From Streptomyces pseudovenezuelae (GTDB lineage Bacteria > Actinomycetota > Actinomycetes > Streptomycetales > Streptomycetaceae), in assembly GCF_029892565.1 (NCBI RefSeq), contig NZ_JARXVH010000018.1:62001-126000 (forward strand): DNA of 64,000 bases. Reading direction: 5' to 3'. A program made the position numbers and the translations under genes. Numbering within the stretch: position 1 is the first letter of the stretch; every line of letters begins with the position of its first letter. The notes beneath the pieces are model-generated. The model saw nothing but the letters and a program-made list of their open reading frames with translations, did not search any database and was not told where the DNA came from. This document shows positions 1 to 8,534 of this stretch, piece by piece.

Positions 1-75
1 CGGACCCGGCCAGGGCCCGTGCAGGACCGCTCCGGCCGGGTCGAAGAATCCGGCGAATCCTGGCAAGGTGGGCCC

Positions 76-2163
76 ATGGTTGATCGGGGAGCGAGCGCCC
101 TGTCACTCCCGGACGACTGGCCGGCCCACCCGGATCCGATCCTGGCGCTCAATCGCATGGGCAGTTTCGACTGGGACCTGGACAACGGCCTGTTCCACAT
201 GGACGCCCAGGCCCACGAGGTCTTCGACCTGCGCCCCGACGAGTACGACGACCACCCCGAGAGCCTCGCCGTGCGGGTCCCCACGGCCGAGGGCCACCGG
301 CTCGACGCCCTGGTCTCCCAGGCGCTGAAGGACGGCAGCGAGAACTACGGCGCCTACTTCCGCATCCGCCGACGTGACGGCACCCTGCGCTGGACCCACA
401 CCCAGGGCTACATCCGGCGCGACGAGACGGGCCGTCCCCGCCGGATCATCGGCATCCTCCGTGACGCCACCCAGGAGCTGAGCGACACCGAGGCGCGCAG
501 CGAGCAGGCCGCCCAGGACGCGGCCCGGCGCGAGCAGACCAACGTCGTCCAGCTGACCACGGCGGCCCTCGCGCACGCCCGCTCCGTCCAGGACGTCATC
601 GACGTCCTCAAGGACACCCACGGCCTCACCCATCTGGGCGCCACCAGCCTGGTCATGGGCCAGGTCGAGGCCGGCCGGATCCGGCTGATCGCCGAGGGCC
701 CCGCGGGCAGTTTCGTGCCCGGCACCCTCGTCACCCGGATCGACGAGCCCTACCCGATGGGCGAGGTCGTACGGACCCTCACCCCGCGCTTCATCGAGTC
801 CCCCGAGGAGTTCGCCGAGCGCTATCCGATCCTCTGGCCGCACCTCACCGACCTGAACATCACCGCCGCCGCCTACCTCCCGCTGATCGCCCAGGCCCGT
901 CCGATCGGCGCGATGGGCCTGCTCTACAGCGACCGGCGCGGCTTCTCGCCGGAGGAGCGCAACGTCCTGGTCGCCCTCGGCAGCAGCATCGCGCAGAGCC
1001 TGCAGCGGGCCATGTTCTACGAGCAGGAGAAGGACCTCGCCACCAGCCTCCAGCAGGCGATGCTGCCGCGGTCCATCCCCAGCGTGCGCGGCGCCGACGT
1101 CGCCGTCCGCTACCGTGCGGGCTCCGCCGCGGGCACCTTCGGCCGGGACATCGGCGGCGACTGGTACGACCTGATCCCGCTGCCCGGCGGCCGGGTCGGC
1201 GCCGTCATCGGCGACGTCCAGGGCCACGACACGCACGCGGCCGCCGTGATGGGCCAGCTCCGCATCGTCCTGCGCGCCTACGCCGCCGAGGGCCACACCC
1301 CCGCCACCGTCATGGCCCGCGCCTCCGTCTTCCTGCACGAACTCGACACGGACCGCTTCGCGACCTGCCTGTACGCGGAGGCCGACCTGGCCACCGGTGT
1401 CGTCCAGGTCGTCCGGGCCGGCCACATCGACCCGCTGATCCGGTACGCCGACGGCAGTTGCCGCCGGATCCCCGTCGAGGGCGGCCTCCCGCTCGGCCTG
1501 TCCGCCGAGTTCGCCGGCCTCGACTACCCCGTCGCGACCCTGGAGCTCGACCCCGGCAACACCCTCCTGCTGTGCACCGACGGCCTGGTCGAGATGCCCG
1601 GCGCCGACCTCGATGAGGGCATGCAGACCCTCACCGCCCTCATCCGCAACGGACCGGACGACGTACGGGATCTCGCGGACTGTCTGATCGACGTGGCCGA
1701 GGAGCGCAACGGCGACGACGACGTGGCCCTGCTCCTGCTGCGCCGCCGGGGCCTGGAGGCCCAGCAGTCCGGCGGCCGGCTCCAGCAGCACGTGGCACCG
1801 GGCGACCCCGAGGCGCTGACCCAGGCCCGCCACATGATCCGGGCGGCGGTCCGGGCCTGGGGCGCCCGCGACCGCGCCGACGAGATCGAACTCGTCGCCG
1901 ACGAACTGATCACCAACGCCCTCATGCACACCGAGGGCGCCGCGATCGTCACCCTCAGGGTCCTCACCGACGGCGACCGCCGCCTGCGTGTCGAGGTCGA
2001 GGACTCCTCCAGCGCCCTGCCGCGCCGCCGTGAGGCGGGGGAGTCGGGCGTCTCCGGACGCGGCCTGCTCCTGGTCGACCTGCTCACGGACGTGTGGGGC
2101 GTGGAGGCGCGGGGCGGCGGCAAGTGCGTGTGGTGCGAGTTCGTGGTGCCGGACCGCGACTGA
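76..2163 (+). CDS. PAS-GAF-SpoIIE (PP2C) phosphatase with C-terminal HATPase domain
   Basis: A 695-aa cytoplasmic signalling protein of a class abundant in Streptomyces. It has a PAS domain (about residues 20-135), a GAF domain (about 160-320), a SpoIIE/PP2C phosphatase domain (about 345-560) and a C-terminal anti-sigma-like HATPase (about 575-690). PP2C metal-site signatures are visible: GGDWYD, GDVQGHD, CTDG and NGDDDVALLLL. The HATPase N-box ELVADELITNALMH and G-box GRGLLLVDLL are present. Such proteins dephosphorylate anti-anti-sigma factors and may also act as serine kinases in partner-switching; no partner lies next to this gene. A GTG 57 bases upstream is in frame. ATG 76 is preferred because AAGGTGGG lies just before it and the PAS domain starts soon after. 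Sure of class, not of target. Confidence 0.9.
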   Translation: MVDRGASALSLPDDWPAHPDPILALNRMGSFDWDLDNGLFHMDAQAHEVFDLRPDEYDDHPESLAVRVPTAEGHRLDALVSQALKDGSENYGAYFRIRRRDGTLRWTHTQGYIRRDETGRPRRIIGILRDATQELSDTEARSEQAAQDAARREQTNVVQLTTAALAHARSVQDVIDVLKDTHGLTHLGATSLVMGQVEAGRIRLIAEGPAGSFVPGTLVTRIDEPYPMGEVVRTLTPRFIESPEEFAERYPILWPHLTDLNITAAAYLPLIAQARPIGAMGLLYSDRRGFSPEERNVLVALGSSIAQSLQRAMFYEQEKDLATSLQQAMLPRSIPSVRGADVAVRYRAGSAAGTFGRDIGGDWYDLIPLPGGRVGAVIGDVQGHDTHAAAVMGQLRIVLRAYAAEGHTPATVMARASVFLHELDTDRFATCLYAEADLATGVVQVVRAGHIDPLIRYADGSCRRIPVEGGLPLGLSAEFAGLDYPVATLELDPGNTLLLCTDGLVEMPGADLDEGMQTLTALIRNGPDDVRDLADCLIDVAEERNGDDDVALLLLRRRGLEAQQSGGRLQQHVAPGDPEALTQARHMIRAAVRAWGARDRADEIELVADELITNALMHTEGAAIVTLRVLTDGDRRLRVEVEDSSSALPRRREAGESGVSGRGLLLVDLLTDVWGVEARGGGKCVWCEFVVPDRD

Positions 2164-2204
2164 ACCCACCTGGCGTTGTCGGCGCCGGATGGCACCCTGG
2201 ACGT

Positions 2205-3068
2205 ATGCCGGAACTCCCCGAGGTCGAAGCGCTCAAGGACTTCCTGACCGAGCACCTGGTCGGACGCGAGATCGTCCGCGTGCTGCCCGTCGCGATCAGC
2301 GTCCTGAAGACGTACGACCCCCCGCTCACCGCCGTCGAGGGCCGCGAGGTCGTCGCCGTGCACCGGCACGGCAAGTTCCTCGACCTGGAGACGGCCGGCG
2401 GCCCGCACTTCGTGACCCACCTCGCCCGCGCCGGCTGGCTGCACTGGAAGGACAAGCTCCCCGACGGCCCGCCCCGCCCCGGCAAGGGCCCCCTCGCCCT
2501 GCGTGTGGCCCTGGAGACCGGAGAGGGCTTCGACCTCACCGAGGCGGGCACCCAGAAACGCCTCGCGGTGTATGTCGTCCAGGACCCCCAGGAGGTCCCG
2601 GGCGTCGCCCGCCTGGGTCCGGATCCGCTCGCCGACGCCTTCGACGAACAGGCCTTCGCGGAGCTCCTCAAGACCGAGAGACGCCAACTCAAGGGGGCAC
2701 TGCGCGACCAGACCCTCATCGCGGGCGTGGGCAACGCGTACAGCGACGAGATCCTGCACGCCGCGAAGATGTCCCCGTTCAAACTTGCCGCGTCGCTCAC
2801 CCCGGAGGAGACCACCCGCCTCTACGAGGCTCTGCGCGGCACGCTCACCGAGGCGGTCGAGCGCTCCCGCGGCGTGGCCGCCGGCCGTCTGAAGGCGGAG
2901 AAGAAGAGCGGCCTGCGCGTCCACGGCCGCACCGGCGAAGCGTGCCCGGTGTGCGGCGACACCATCCGCGAGGTCTCCTTCAGCGACTCCTCGCTCCAGT
3001 ACTGCCCGACCTGCCAGACCGGCGGCAAGCCACTCGCGGACCGGCGGATGTCGAAGCTGCTGAAGTAG
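2205..3068 (+). CDS. Fpg/Nei family DNA glycosylase
   Basis: A 287-aa base-excision repair enzyme of the formamidopyrimidine glycosylase/endonuclease VIII family, which removes oxidised bases and nicks the abasic site. The start is fixed by the family: the protein must begin MPELPEVE, because the Pro after Met is the Schiff-base nucleophile and the next Glu is catalytic. The helix-two-turn-helix region contains LIAGVGNAYSDEIL. The C-terminal zinc finger is complete, with CPVC followed about 20 residues later by CPTC. Length is normal. The gene starts 41 bases after the phosphatase gene and could be co-transcribed with it. The sequence alone does not separate Fpg from Nei specificity. Confidence 0.93.
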   Translation: MPELPEVEALKDFLTEHLVGREIVRVLPVAISVLKTYDPPLTAVEGREVVAVHRHGKFLDLETAGGPHFVTHLARAGWLHWKDKLPDGPPRPGKGPLALRVALETGEGFDLTEAGTQKRLAVYVVQDPQEVPGVARLGPDPLADAFDEQAFAELLKTERRQLKGALRDQTLIAGVGNAYSDEILHAAKMSPFKLAASLTPEETTRLYEALRGTLTEAVERSRGVAAGRLKAEKKSGLRVHGRTGEACPVCGDTIREVSFSDSSLQYCPTCQTGGKPLADRRMSKLLK

Positions 3069-3109
3069 GAGGCTCTCGCTCGCCGCACGCGGGCGGTCCT
3101 CGACGAGCC

Positions 3110-3760
3110 CTAGGCCGGGTCGAGCGTCACCAGGTGTTCGCCGTCCGCCGTGCGCACCTCGTAGTGGTCGATCTCGTCGGGGTGCATGGCCGCAGTGCCC
3201 TGGATGGTGTTGGGCCGGGCGTCGTGGCTGGGCACGGTCCAGCTCGTGACGGTCTGCTCGGAGCCGTCGCGGCCGACCACGACGAGGCGGCAGGAGCGCG
3301 GTCCCGCGCCGTCCTTCACCTGGACCTGGATCGCGCTGCCCGACTCGTCGTCGGCGACCTTCACCTCCGCCCACACGCCCGTCTTCGCGTCGGTCGCGGC
3401 GACCTGCACGTCGTGGTCGCCGCCGCCCGCGTACATCGCGATGCCGGGGCCGGCCACGGCGATCGCCACGGAGGCGGCGACCGCGTACAGGAAGCGCCGG
3501 CGTCCGGCCTGATGTCGGGCCGCCACCGCGCCCAGCAGCCGGTCGAGCAGCTGCGGACCGGGCTTGGCCATGGGGTGCACGAAGCGCGGGGTCGCCCGGC
3601 GATACAGCATCATCTGCCGGGTGATGGGCCCGAACTCGGTCACGTGTGCCGCGCAGCGCGCGCACTCCATGAGGTGGTCCTCGAAGCGGAAGGCCTCCGC
3701 CTCGTCCAGCACGCCGAGCGCGTACGCGGCGACGTCGCGATGCCTCTCCAGGGACCTCAT
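3110..3760 (-). CDS. zinc-finger anti-sigma factor (zf-HC2/RskA type)
   Basis: A 216-aa single-pass membrane anti-sigma factor. The N-terminal zinc-binding anti-sigma domain shows H-x3-C-x2-C (HLMECARC, about residues 29-36). A transmembrane segment follows near residues 90-110 (FLYAVAASVAIAVAGPGIAMYA), then an extracytoplasmic RskA-like beta domain with VVVGRDGSEQ. The start is preceded by ACGAGGATTCGGC. It lies on the same strand as an ECF sigma gene at 4567-5112, but an unrelated gene and two gaps of about 140-150 bases separate them, so it may also have its own promoter. Inference: it sequesters that sigma factor at the membrane. Confidence 0.85.
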   Translation of the reverse strand: MRSLERHRDVAAYALGVLDEAEAFRFEDHLMECARCAAHVTEFGPITRQMMLYRRATPRFVHPMAKPGPQLLDRLLGAVAARHQAGRRRFLYAVAASVAIAVAGPGIAMYAGGGDHDVQVAATDAKTGVWAEVKVADDESGSAIQVQVKDGAGPRSCRLVVVGRDGSEQTVTSWTVPSHDARPNTIQGTAAMHPDEIDHYEVRTADGEHLVTLDPA

Positions 3761-3912
3761 GCCGAATCCTCGTGCCGTTGGGTGCGGGTTGGGTTACTCG
3801 TTGCTCCCACCGGTACGCACCAGACCGCCGAATCACTCAAGGCACATACAGAATCGCAATCAAGGGATTCGTAGCGCCCCAGCCCCCGGATTGGTCCGGA
3901 TTCGAAACGGAC

Positions 3913-4431
3913 TTAAAAAAGGTGGATGGCGAGGTGGCCGAGGGGCAGGCCGAGTTGCCACGCTTTCGTCCACACCTTGGGTCCCTCGTCCTCGCCGACC
4001 GCCGGACCGCCGCCCGGCACCGCCGCGTTGAGGTCGGGCGCGAGCAACTCCGTCTCCTCCAGCCAGCGCCAGGCCTCCTCCGCCAGGGCCAAGTCCGGTG
4101 CGGGTGCGCCGGATTCGAGCGCCTCGGTGGCGAGCAGGGTCATCCGCTCGCCCACCCAGTCCTGCCAGGGCTGGTCGTACGCGGTCAGTGACAGCCAGGT
4201 CTCCAACTGGGAGACCACCCGGATGCCCGAGAGTTCGCCGTCGGTGTCGGACAGGAAGATGGTGAGCGCCAGGGCATCCCGCCCGGCGCGGAACTCGAAG
4301 GACGTAGGCGGCATGAGATCGCCCGTCCGCAACAGCTCGTCGGCGATGTACTCGGCGTACAACCAGGCCATGGGGACGATGAGTTCGCCTTCGCCTGTGC
4401 CGTCCGCGCTCTCGTGACCTCTGTGCAGCAT
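3913..4431 (-). CDS. conserved hypothetical protein between sigma and anti-sigma genes
   Basis: A 172-aa soluble, acidic protein that I cannot assign to a family. It has no signal peptide and no membrane segment. It is rich in Trp and Leu (for example the stretch containing LETWLSLTAYDQPWQDWV) and ends in a hydrophobic tail followed by TAA within a T-rich run, unusual for this GC-rich genome. The start is supported by a strong GGAGGAAGG ribosome site 9-12 bases upstream. Its position between an ECF sigma gene and its likely anti-sigma gene, all on one strand, suggests a link to that signalling pathway, but this rests only on context. Confidence 0.75.
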   Translation of the reverse strand: MLHRGHESADGTGEGELIVPMAWLYAEYIADELLRTGDLMPPTSFEFRAGRDALALTIFLSDTDGELSGIRVVSQLETWLSLTAYDQPWQDWVGERMTLLATEALESGAPAPDLALAEEAWRWLEETELLAPDLNAAVPGGGPAVGEDEGPKVWTKAWQLGLPLGHLAIHLF

Positions 4432-4566
4432 CCCTTCCTGCCTTCCTCCGGTGCGTGCGCGATGCCCGTCGCCGGGCCCCAGTGCGGAACACGGATGAAG
4501 ACAGCCGATTACTCAACCATGGTCGTCAGCAAGGCGCTTTACAGAGGTTTGACCAAGCCTTCGGTT

Positions 4567-5112
4567 TCACCGCAGGTCGGCTGCATATCCGGGAAGCACC
4601 CGACGCAGGGCACGCAGCGCGTAGTACGCGCGGGACTTCACGGTACCGGCAGGGATCCCCAGCGTTTCGGCGGCTTCCGCCACACTCGCCCCCTGGAAGT
4701 ACACGAGCACCAGGACTTCACGGTGCTCCGGAGTGAGTGTCTTCACAGCCTCGCGTACGTCGAGGGCGGCGGCCGCCCGCTCGGCGTGGTCGGCGATCAC
4801 GCGTGAGTTCTCCAGGATCGCGTCCCCGACCTCGGGCGGACGTGCCTGCCGGGCCCGCCGCGCGTCGATGGCGAGCCGCCGCCCCACGGTCATCAGCCAC
4901 GGCCGTACGGAGTCGAAGTCGTCGGCGCGCAGGGCCTCGGGATGCTGCCAGGCCCGCACCAGCGTCTCCTGGACGAGGTCCTCGGCGCGCTGCCGGTCGC
5001 CGTCACAGAGCCGGAGCAGGAGCGCGAAGAGGGGCCGGCCGTGCTCGCGCTGCAGCGCGACGAGCTCGTGCTCGGCGGTCGTCCCGTTCGTGAGGGTGGT
5101 TCCGGCCGTCAT
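4567..5112 (-). CDS. ECF-type RNA polymerase sigma factor
   Basis: A 181-aa sigma-70 family factor of the extracytoplasmic-function group. Region 2 is visible at LFALLLRLCDGDRQRAEDLVQETLVRAW with the WLMTVGRRLAID segment after it. Region 4 is the helix-turn-helix LTPEHREVLVLVYFQGASVAEAAETLGIPAGTVKSRA. Only regions 2 and 4 are present, as expected for this class. ATG 5112 is chosen over an upstream in-frame GTG at 5157; neither has a clear ribosome site, so the start is uncertain. The likely antagonist is the zinc anti-sigma factor encoded downstream at 3110-3760. Confidence 0.9.
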   Translation of the reverse strand: MTAGTTLTNGTTAEHELVALQREHGRPLFALLLRLCDGDRQRAEDLVQETLVRAWQHPEALRADDFDSVRPWLMTVGRRLAIDARRARQARPPEVGDAILENSRVIADHAERAAAALDVREAVKTLTPEHREVLVLVYFQGASVAEAAETLGIPAGTVKSRAYYALRALRRVLPGYAADLR

Positions 5113-5313
5113 GGGCGTATGGCATCGCAGGGGGCCGTTTCGGGACAGGGCGCGCACAAGGATCTGCGGCGGACGGTCGATCGCGTCGACGAACGGTCCG
5201 ATGAACGGTTCCGTCCGCTACGCGCGCTGCGCCGGGAAGCCCCATCCCGCGCACCGGACGGGTCAATCGGCGTGTCGAGGGCGTTCGAGGGCGCCCTCGG
5301 CTCCGTACCTTTT

Positions 5314-5328
5314 GTCATTAAAGATGAC
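5314..5328. promoter_or_regulatory. operator-like palindrome before the CapA-like gene
   Basis: GTCAT and ATGAC arms flank a five-base AT-rich spacer (TAAAG) in an unusually AT-rich patch about 20 bases before the CapA-like start. It lies in the divergent region shared with the ECF sigma gene. It has the look of a regulator site, but the protein is unknown. Confidence 0.35.
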
Positions 5329-5345
5329 CACAGTGGGGTGAGCTG

Positions 5346-6503
5346 ATGATTGCACGCAGACGGCAGATGGCCCTGGCCCTCACCGCGATCCTCGTCGGAG
5401 GTGCCGCCTGTCAGGCCCAGGACCACCAGGAGTCCGCCCGGTCCGGACACCCGGCCCCGGCGGCGTCGCCGGACGGCGGGTTCACGCTCGTCGCCTCCGG
5501 TGACGTCCTCCCGCACAGCTCGATCATCGACCGCGCGCTCTTCGACGGGGGCGGCAAGGGCTACGACTTCCGGCCGATGCTCGAAGGCGTCAAGCCGATC
5601 GTCTCCGGCGCCGATCTGGCGCTGTGTCACATGGAGACCGTCTACGGCGCGAACGGCGACTACACCGGCTATCCGACCTTCAAGTCCCCGCCCGAGGTGG
5701 CCCGGGCCCTCGCCGCCACCGGCTACGACGGCTGCTCCACCGCCTCCAACCACAGCCTCGACGACGGCGCCGCCGGCATTCTGCGCACCCTCGACGCCCT
5801 CGACCGTGCGGGCGTGGGCCACGCGGGCACGGCGCGCACGGCGGCCGAGGCAAGCGCCGTCACCGTCCTGCGCGCCGGCCGGGCCAAGGTCGCCCACCTC
5901 GCCTACACCTACGACACGAACGGCTTCCCGCTGCCGCCGGGCGAGCCGTGGGCCGTCGACCTCATCGACCAGAACAAGATCCTGGCGGACTCCCGGGCCG
6001 CCCGACGGGCCGGCGCCGACGTGGTCGTCGTCTCGCTGCACTGGGGCACCGAATGGCAGGACGCCCCCGACGAGCAGCAACTCGCCCTGGCCAAAACACT
6101 CACCGCCGCACAGACCGACGGCCGCCCCGACATCGACCTCGTCCTCGGCACCCACGCGCACGTCCCGCAGGCCTATGAGAAGGTCAACGGCACCTGGGTG
6201 GTCTACGGCATGGGCGACCAGATCGCCGGCGAGATGACCAACTACGAGGGCGTCCAGGACCCGCGCGGCAACGAGTCCACCATCGCCCGCTTCACCTTCG
6301 CCCCGCCGGCGTCGCCGGGTACCCGGTGGCGAGTGACCAAGGCCGAGTTCATCCCCCAGCAGTTCGACATCGACGCGGGACGCGTGACCGACCTCAACCG
6401 GACGCTCGCCGAGGGGGCCGACGTGCGCAGTGTCCGCGACCGCATCCGGGACGTGGTGCTCAGCCGGGGCGCGGGCAAGGACGGGCTGGTGATGGGCGAG
6501 TAG
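5346..6503 (+). CDS. CapA-family metallophosphatase-like lipoprotein
   Basis: A 385-aa exported protein of the CapA (PgsA) family, which has a calcineurin-like metallophosphoesterase fold and occurs in poly-gamma-glutamate and capsule systems and in many orphan genes. The N-terminus is a short Arg-rich region and hydrophobic segment ending GGAAC near residue 22, a plausible lipobox. Family features include the metal-site start VASGDVLPHSSI, FDSNHS-like STASNHSLD, SLHWGTEW and LGTHAHVPQ. No CapB or CapC genes are adjacent, so polyglutamate synthesis cannot be claimed. It is transcribed away from the ECF sigma gene across about 230 bases. Confidence 0.85.
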   Translation: MIARRRQMALALTAILVGGAACQAQDHQESARSGHPAPAASPDGGFTLVASGDVLPHSSIIDRALFDGGGKGYDFRPMLEGVKPIVSGADLALCHMETVYGANGDYTGYPTFKSPPEVARALAATGYDGCSTASNHSLDDGAAGILRTLDALDRAGVGHAGTARTAAEASAVTVLRAGRAKVAHLAYTYDTNGFPLPPGEPWAVDLIDQNKILADSRAARRAGADVVVVSLHWGTEWQDAPDEQQLALAKTLTAAQTDGRPDIDLVLGTHAHVPQAYEKVNGTWVVYGMGDQIAGEMTNYEGVQDPRGNESTIARFTFAPPASPGTRWRVTKAEFIPQQFDIDAGRVTDLNRTLAEGADVRSVRDRIRDVVLSRGAGKDGLVMGE

Positions 6504-6545
6504 CCGGGGGGGCTGGTGGCGGGGGAGTGGCCGGCGGGGCGTGGG

Positions 6546-7019
6546 TCAGTCCGCGTCCGCGGGGTCGAAGGTCCGCAGCATCTCCTTCAACACGCGTGCG
6601 CACGCCCGGAGTTCGGCGTCGGTCAGATCCCCGCCGACCTGTCGGTTCAGGGCGTGCTCGCGCGCGAGGATCGCGGTGATGACGGCCTCGCCCTCGCCCG
6701 TGATCCGGATCAGCGAGGATCGCTGGTGCGCGGGGTTGGGTGTGGCCTCGGCCCAGTCCCGGTCCACCGCGTCGTTGACCATGCGCTGCACGAACTGCCG
6801 GGTCAGCGCCATGACACGGCCCATCTGGGGCACCGTCATGGGCCCGTACCTGTGCAGCAGGACCAGCACCGAGCGCACGCCGACGGACACCCCCTCGACC
6901 GCCTCGTCCTGCTCCAGCTTGCGCAGGCCGCGCCGGTAGAGCGCGCCGATGAGATCGAACACCTCGCTGACGCGGTCGCCGAGATCGTCGGGGGGCAGCG
7001 GTGCGTCGATGTCGTTCAC
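6546..7019 (-). CDS. MarR-family transcriptional regulator
   Basis: A 157-aa winged-helix repressor. The recognition region is MTVPQMGRVMALTRQFVQRMVNDAVDRDW and the wing carries the typical HQRSSLIRITGEGE. GTG 7019 is chosen; the open frame continues 33 codons upstream but would overlap the divergent gene. Only 57 bases separate it from the divergent alpha/beta hydrolase gene. That space holds two copies of a 16-base sequence, strongly suggesting that this protein represses itself and the hydrolase. The ligand is unknown, probably a small phenolic or lipophilic compound as for other MarR proteins. Confidence 0.88.
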   Translation of the reverse strand: MNDIDAPLPPDDLGDRVSEVFDLIGALYRRGLRKLEQDEAVEGVSVGVRSVLVLLHRYGPMTVPQMGRVMALTRQFVQRMVNDAVDRDWAEATPNPAHQRSSLIRITGEGEAVITAILAREHALNRQVGGDLTDAELRACARVLKEMLRTFDPADAD

Positions 7020-7027
7020 CCAGCCAT

Positions 7028-7074
7028 GATGACACCTTGGTTGCCAAAGTCGACTGGAGATGACACCTTGGTTG
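7028..7074. promoter_or_regulatory. two 16-bp direct repeats in the marR/hydrolase intergenic region
   Basis: GATGACACCTTGGTTG occurs at 7028-7043 and again at 7059-7074, a 31-base (three helical turn) spacing. The first copy runs into CCAAAG and forms an imperfect inverted repeat (CTTGG-TTG-CCAAAG). The second runs into TGTCA and gives TGACA/TGTCA arms. The copies fill nearly all of the 57-base divergent promoter space, as expected for a MarR operator. Confidence 0.7.
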
Positions 7075-7076
7075 TC

Positions 7077-7925
7077 ATGACAGCTGCTTCGGAACTGAGC
7101 AATGCGGAACTGGGCCATTCAGATCTGAGCCATTTCCCGTCCGCCGACGGCGACCTCGCCTACCGCGACAGCGGTGCCGGTGACCTCGTGGTCCTCGTGC
7201 ACCCCGGATACGTCGACCACCGGATCTTCGACGACCAGATACCGGCCCTCGTCTCGGCGGGGTACCGGGTGATCGCCCCCGACGTGCGCGGCCACGGCTG
7301 CTCGGCCAACGCGAGCAAGCCGTTCCGCTGGGCCGACGACCTCGGCGCACTGCTGCGTCACCTGGACGGGGGACCCGCCGTCCTGGTCGGTGCGTGCATG
7401 GGCGCGGCCGTCGTGACCGACACCGTGCTCGAACACCCCGAGCTGGTCCGTGCCGTGGTCGTCGCCGGGGGTGGCACCAGCGTGTTCGAGCACACCGACC
7501 CGTGGACACTGGAGCGCGCGGCCGAGTCGGCCCGGCTGGTGGCCGCCGGTGACCTCACCGGCTGGATCGAGACCTTCGCCAAGAACGTGGCCGGACCGCA
7601 CCGCTCAGTCGCCGACATCGACCCGGAACTGGTGCGCCGGATGCGGGAGATGGCGGCGCACACCGTCGCCAAGCACACCGTCGGGGAGACGAACTGGTAC
7701 GTGCCGCTCGACGCCCCCTGGAGCAGGGTGCCGAAGATCGACGTACCCGTTCTCGCCGTCCACGGCGCACTCGACGCGGACGACGGCATCGACATGGCCG
7801 AACGCTTCGCCAGGACCGTCCCGAACGGCCGCTCCGTGACGATCGAGGACGCCGGACACTTCCCCAACCTGGAGCGGCCGGACGCCTTCAACGCGGCGCT
7901 GCTCGACTTCCTGCGCTGCCTCTGA
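7077..7925 (+). CDS. alpha/beta hydrolase with Cys at the nucleophile elbow
   Basis: A 282-aa soluble alpha/beta-hydrolase fold protein. The oxyanion segment is LVHPGYVDH (HPG) and the nucleophile elbow reads VGACMGAA, so the usual Ser of G-x-S-x-G is Cys107. Candidate acid residues are Asp233 or Asp235 (HGALDADDG) and the catalytic His is His261 (AGHFPNLERP). Dienelactone hydrolase is the best-known relative using Cys, but the overall sequence resembles general esterases and haloperoxidase-like hydrolases. The start ATG directly follows the second operator repeat, so the transcript may be leaderless. It is divergent from, and probably repressed by, the MarR protein. Confidence 0.85.
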   Translation: MTAASELSNAELGHSDLSHFPSADGDLAYRDSGAGDLVVLVHPGYVDHRIFDDQIPALVSAGYRVIAPDVRGHGCSANASKPFRWADDLGALLRHLDGGPAVLVGACMGAAVVTDTVLEHPELVRAVVVAGGGTSVFEHTDPWTLERAAESARLVAAGDLTGWIETFAKNVAGPHRSVADIDPELVRRMREMAAHTVAKHTVGETNWYVPLDAPWSRVPKIDVPVLAVHGALDADDGIDMAERFARTVPNGRSVTIEDAGHFPNLERPDAFNAALLDFLRCL

Positions 7926-7927
7926 CC

Positions 7928-7949
7928 GCGCGGCCTCTGGCGGCCGCGC
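7928..7949. terminator. GC-rich hairpin between convergent genes
   Basis: Arms GCGCGGCC (7928-7935) and GGCCGCGC (7942-7949) pair perfectly across a six-base loop, directly after the hydrolase stop and between it and the convergent stress-protein gene. A CTCTTTG tract follows on the plus strand. Confidence 0.6.
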
Positions 7950-7982
7950 ACTCTTTGACGCCCCGTCGGCGCCCAGCGCCGG

Positions 7983-8444
7983 TCACGGCACCACCGTGAC
8001 CGGCCACCGCCCCGTCTTCACCAACCGCACCGCCACCGAACCGACGAAGCGGTGACCGGCCTGCTCCGAGGCGCCCACCACCACCGCGTCGGCCTTGAGA
8101 TCGTCCGCCGCCTTCGCCAGCCCGCCGTAGGGGTCGCCGCGGAAGGTGTGGAACTCCCAGCGCACGTCGAATATCCCCTTGACCTGCTCGGTGGCCTGCC
8201 GGATCTGCGCCATCAGCTCCTCGGCGATCTCGTCCGTCGTCTCGGCGACCGGAGCGCCGAGCGCGGCGCCCGCCGCCATCACCGGCTGCACGTACACGAT
8301 GGCGAGCAACGCGTGCTGTCGTCGGGCCAGGCCACCGGCGTAGGAGGCGGCGCGGAGCGAGGAGGCGGAGCCGTCCACGCCGACCACGATTACCTTGGGG
8401 CCGTCCGTGCCCCGCTCGAACTGGTGCGAGTGCTGTTCCGTCAC
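7983..8444 (-). CDS. universal stress protein (UspA family)
   Basis: A 153-aa single-domain Usp protein. It starts the fold with VIVVGVDGSASSLRAASYAGGLAR and ends with the nucleotide-loop region VVVGASEQAGHRFVGSVAVRLVKTGRWPVTVVP. The ATP motif G-x2-G-x9-G-S/T is only partly kept (GASEQAGHRFVGS), so ATP binding is likely but not certain. GTG 8444 is chosen because the frame upstream is non-coding in character and the downstream segment matches the family. No ribosome site is clear. It is divergent from lysX with 90 bases between starts. Confidence 0.85.
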   Translation of the reverse strand: MTEQHSHQFERGTDGPKVIVVGVDGSASSLRAASYAGGLARRQHALLAIVYVQPVMAAGAALGAPVAETTDEIAEELMAQIRQATEQVKGIFDVRWEFHTFRGDPYGGLAKAADDLKADAVVVGASEQAGHRFVGSVAVRLVKTGRWPVTVVP

Positions 8445-8534
8445 GGCGCAGAGGCTATCGGAAACCGCAGGTCCCGCCCCCGGTCGGGACGCCTCGACGG
8501 GCGCGGTGGCCGGGGCCTTCCTACAGTCGGAACC

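Noticed and set aside
103..2169. 688-codon minus-strand open frame opposite the SpoIIE-type gene
   Set aside because: Composition is Gly/Ala/Val/Asp-rich with no domain; it mirrors the GC-rich codons of the real gene.
5346..6503. Poly-gamma-glutamate capsule synthesis from the CapA-like gene
   Set aside because: No CapB/CapC synthetase genes are near; solitary CapA-like proteins are common.
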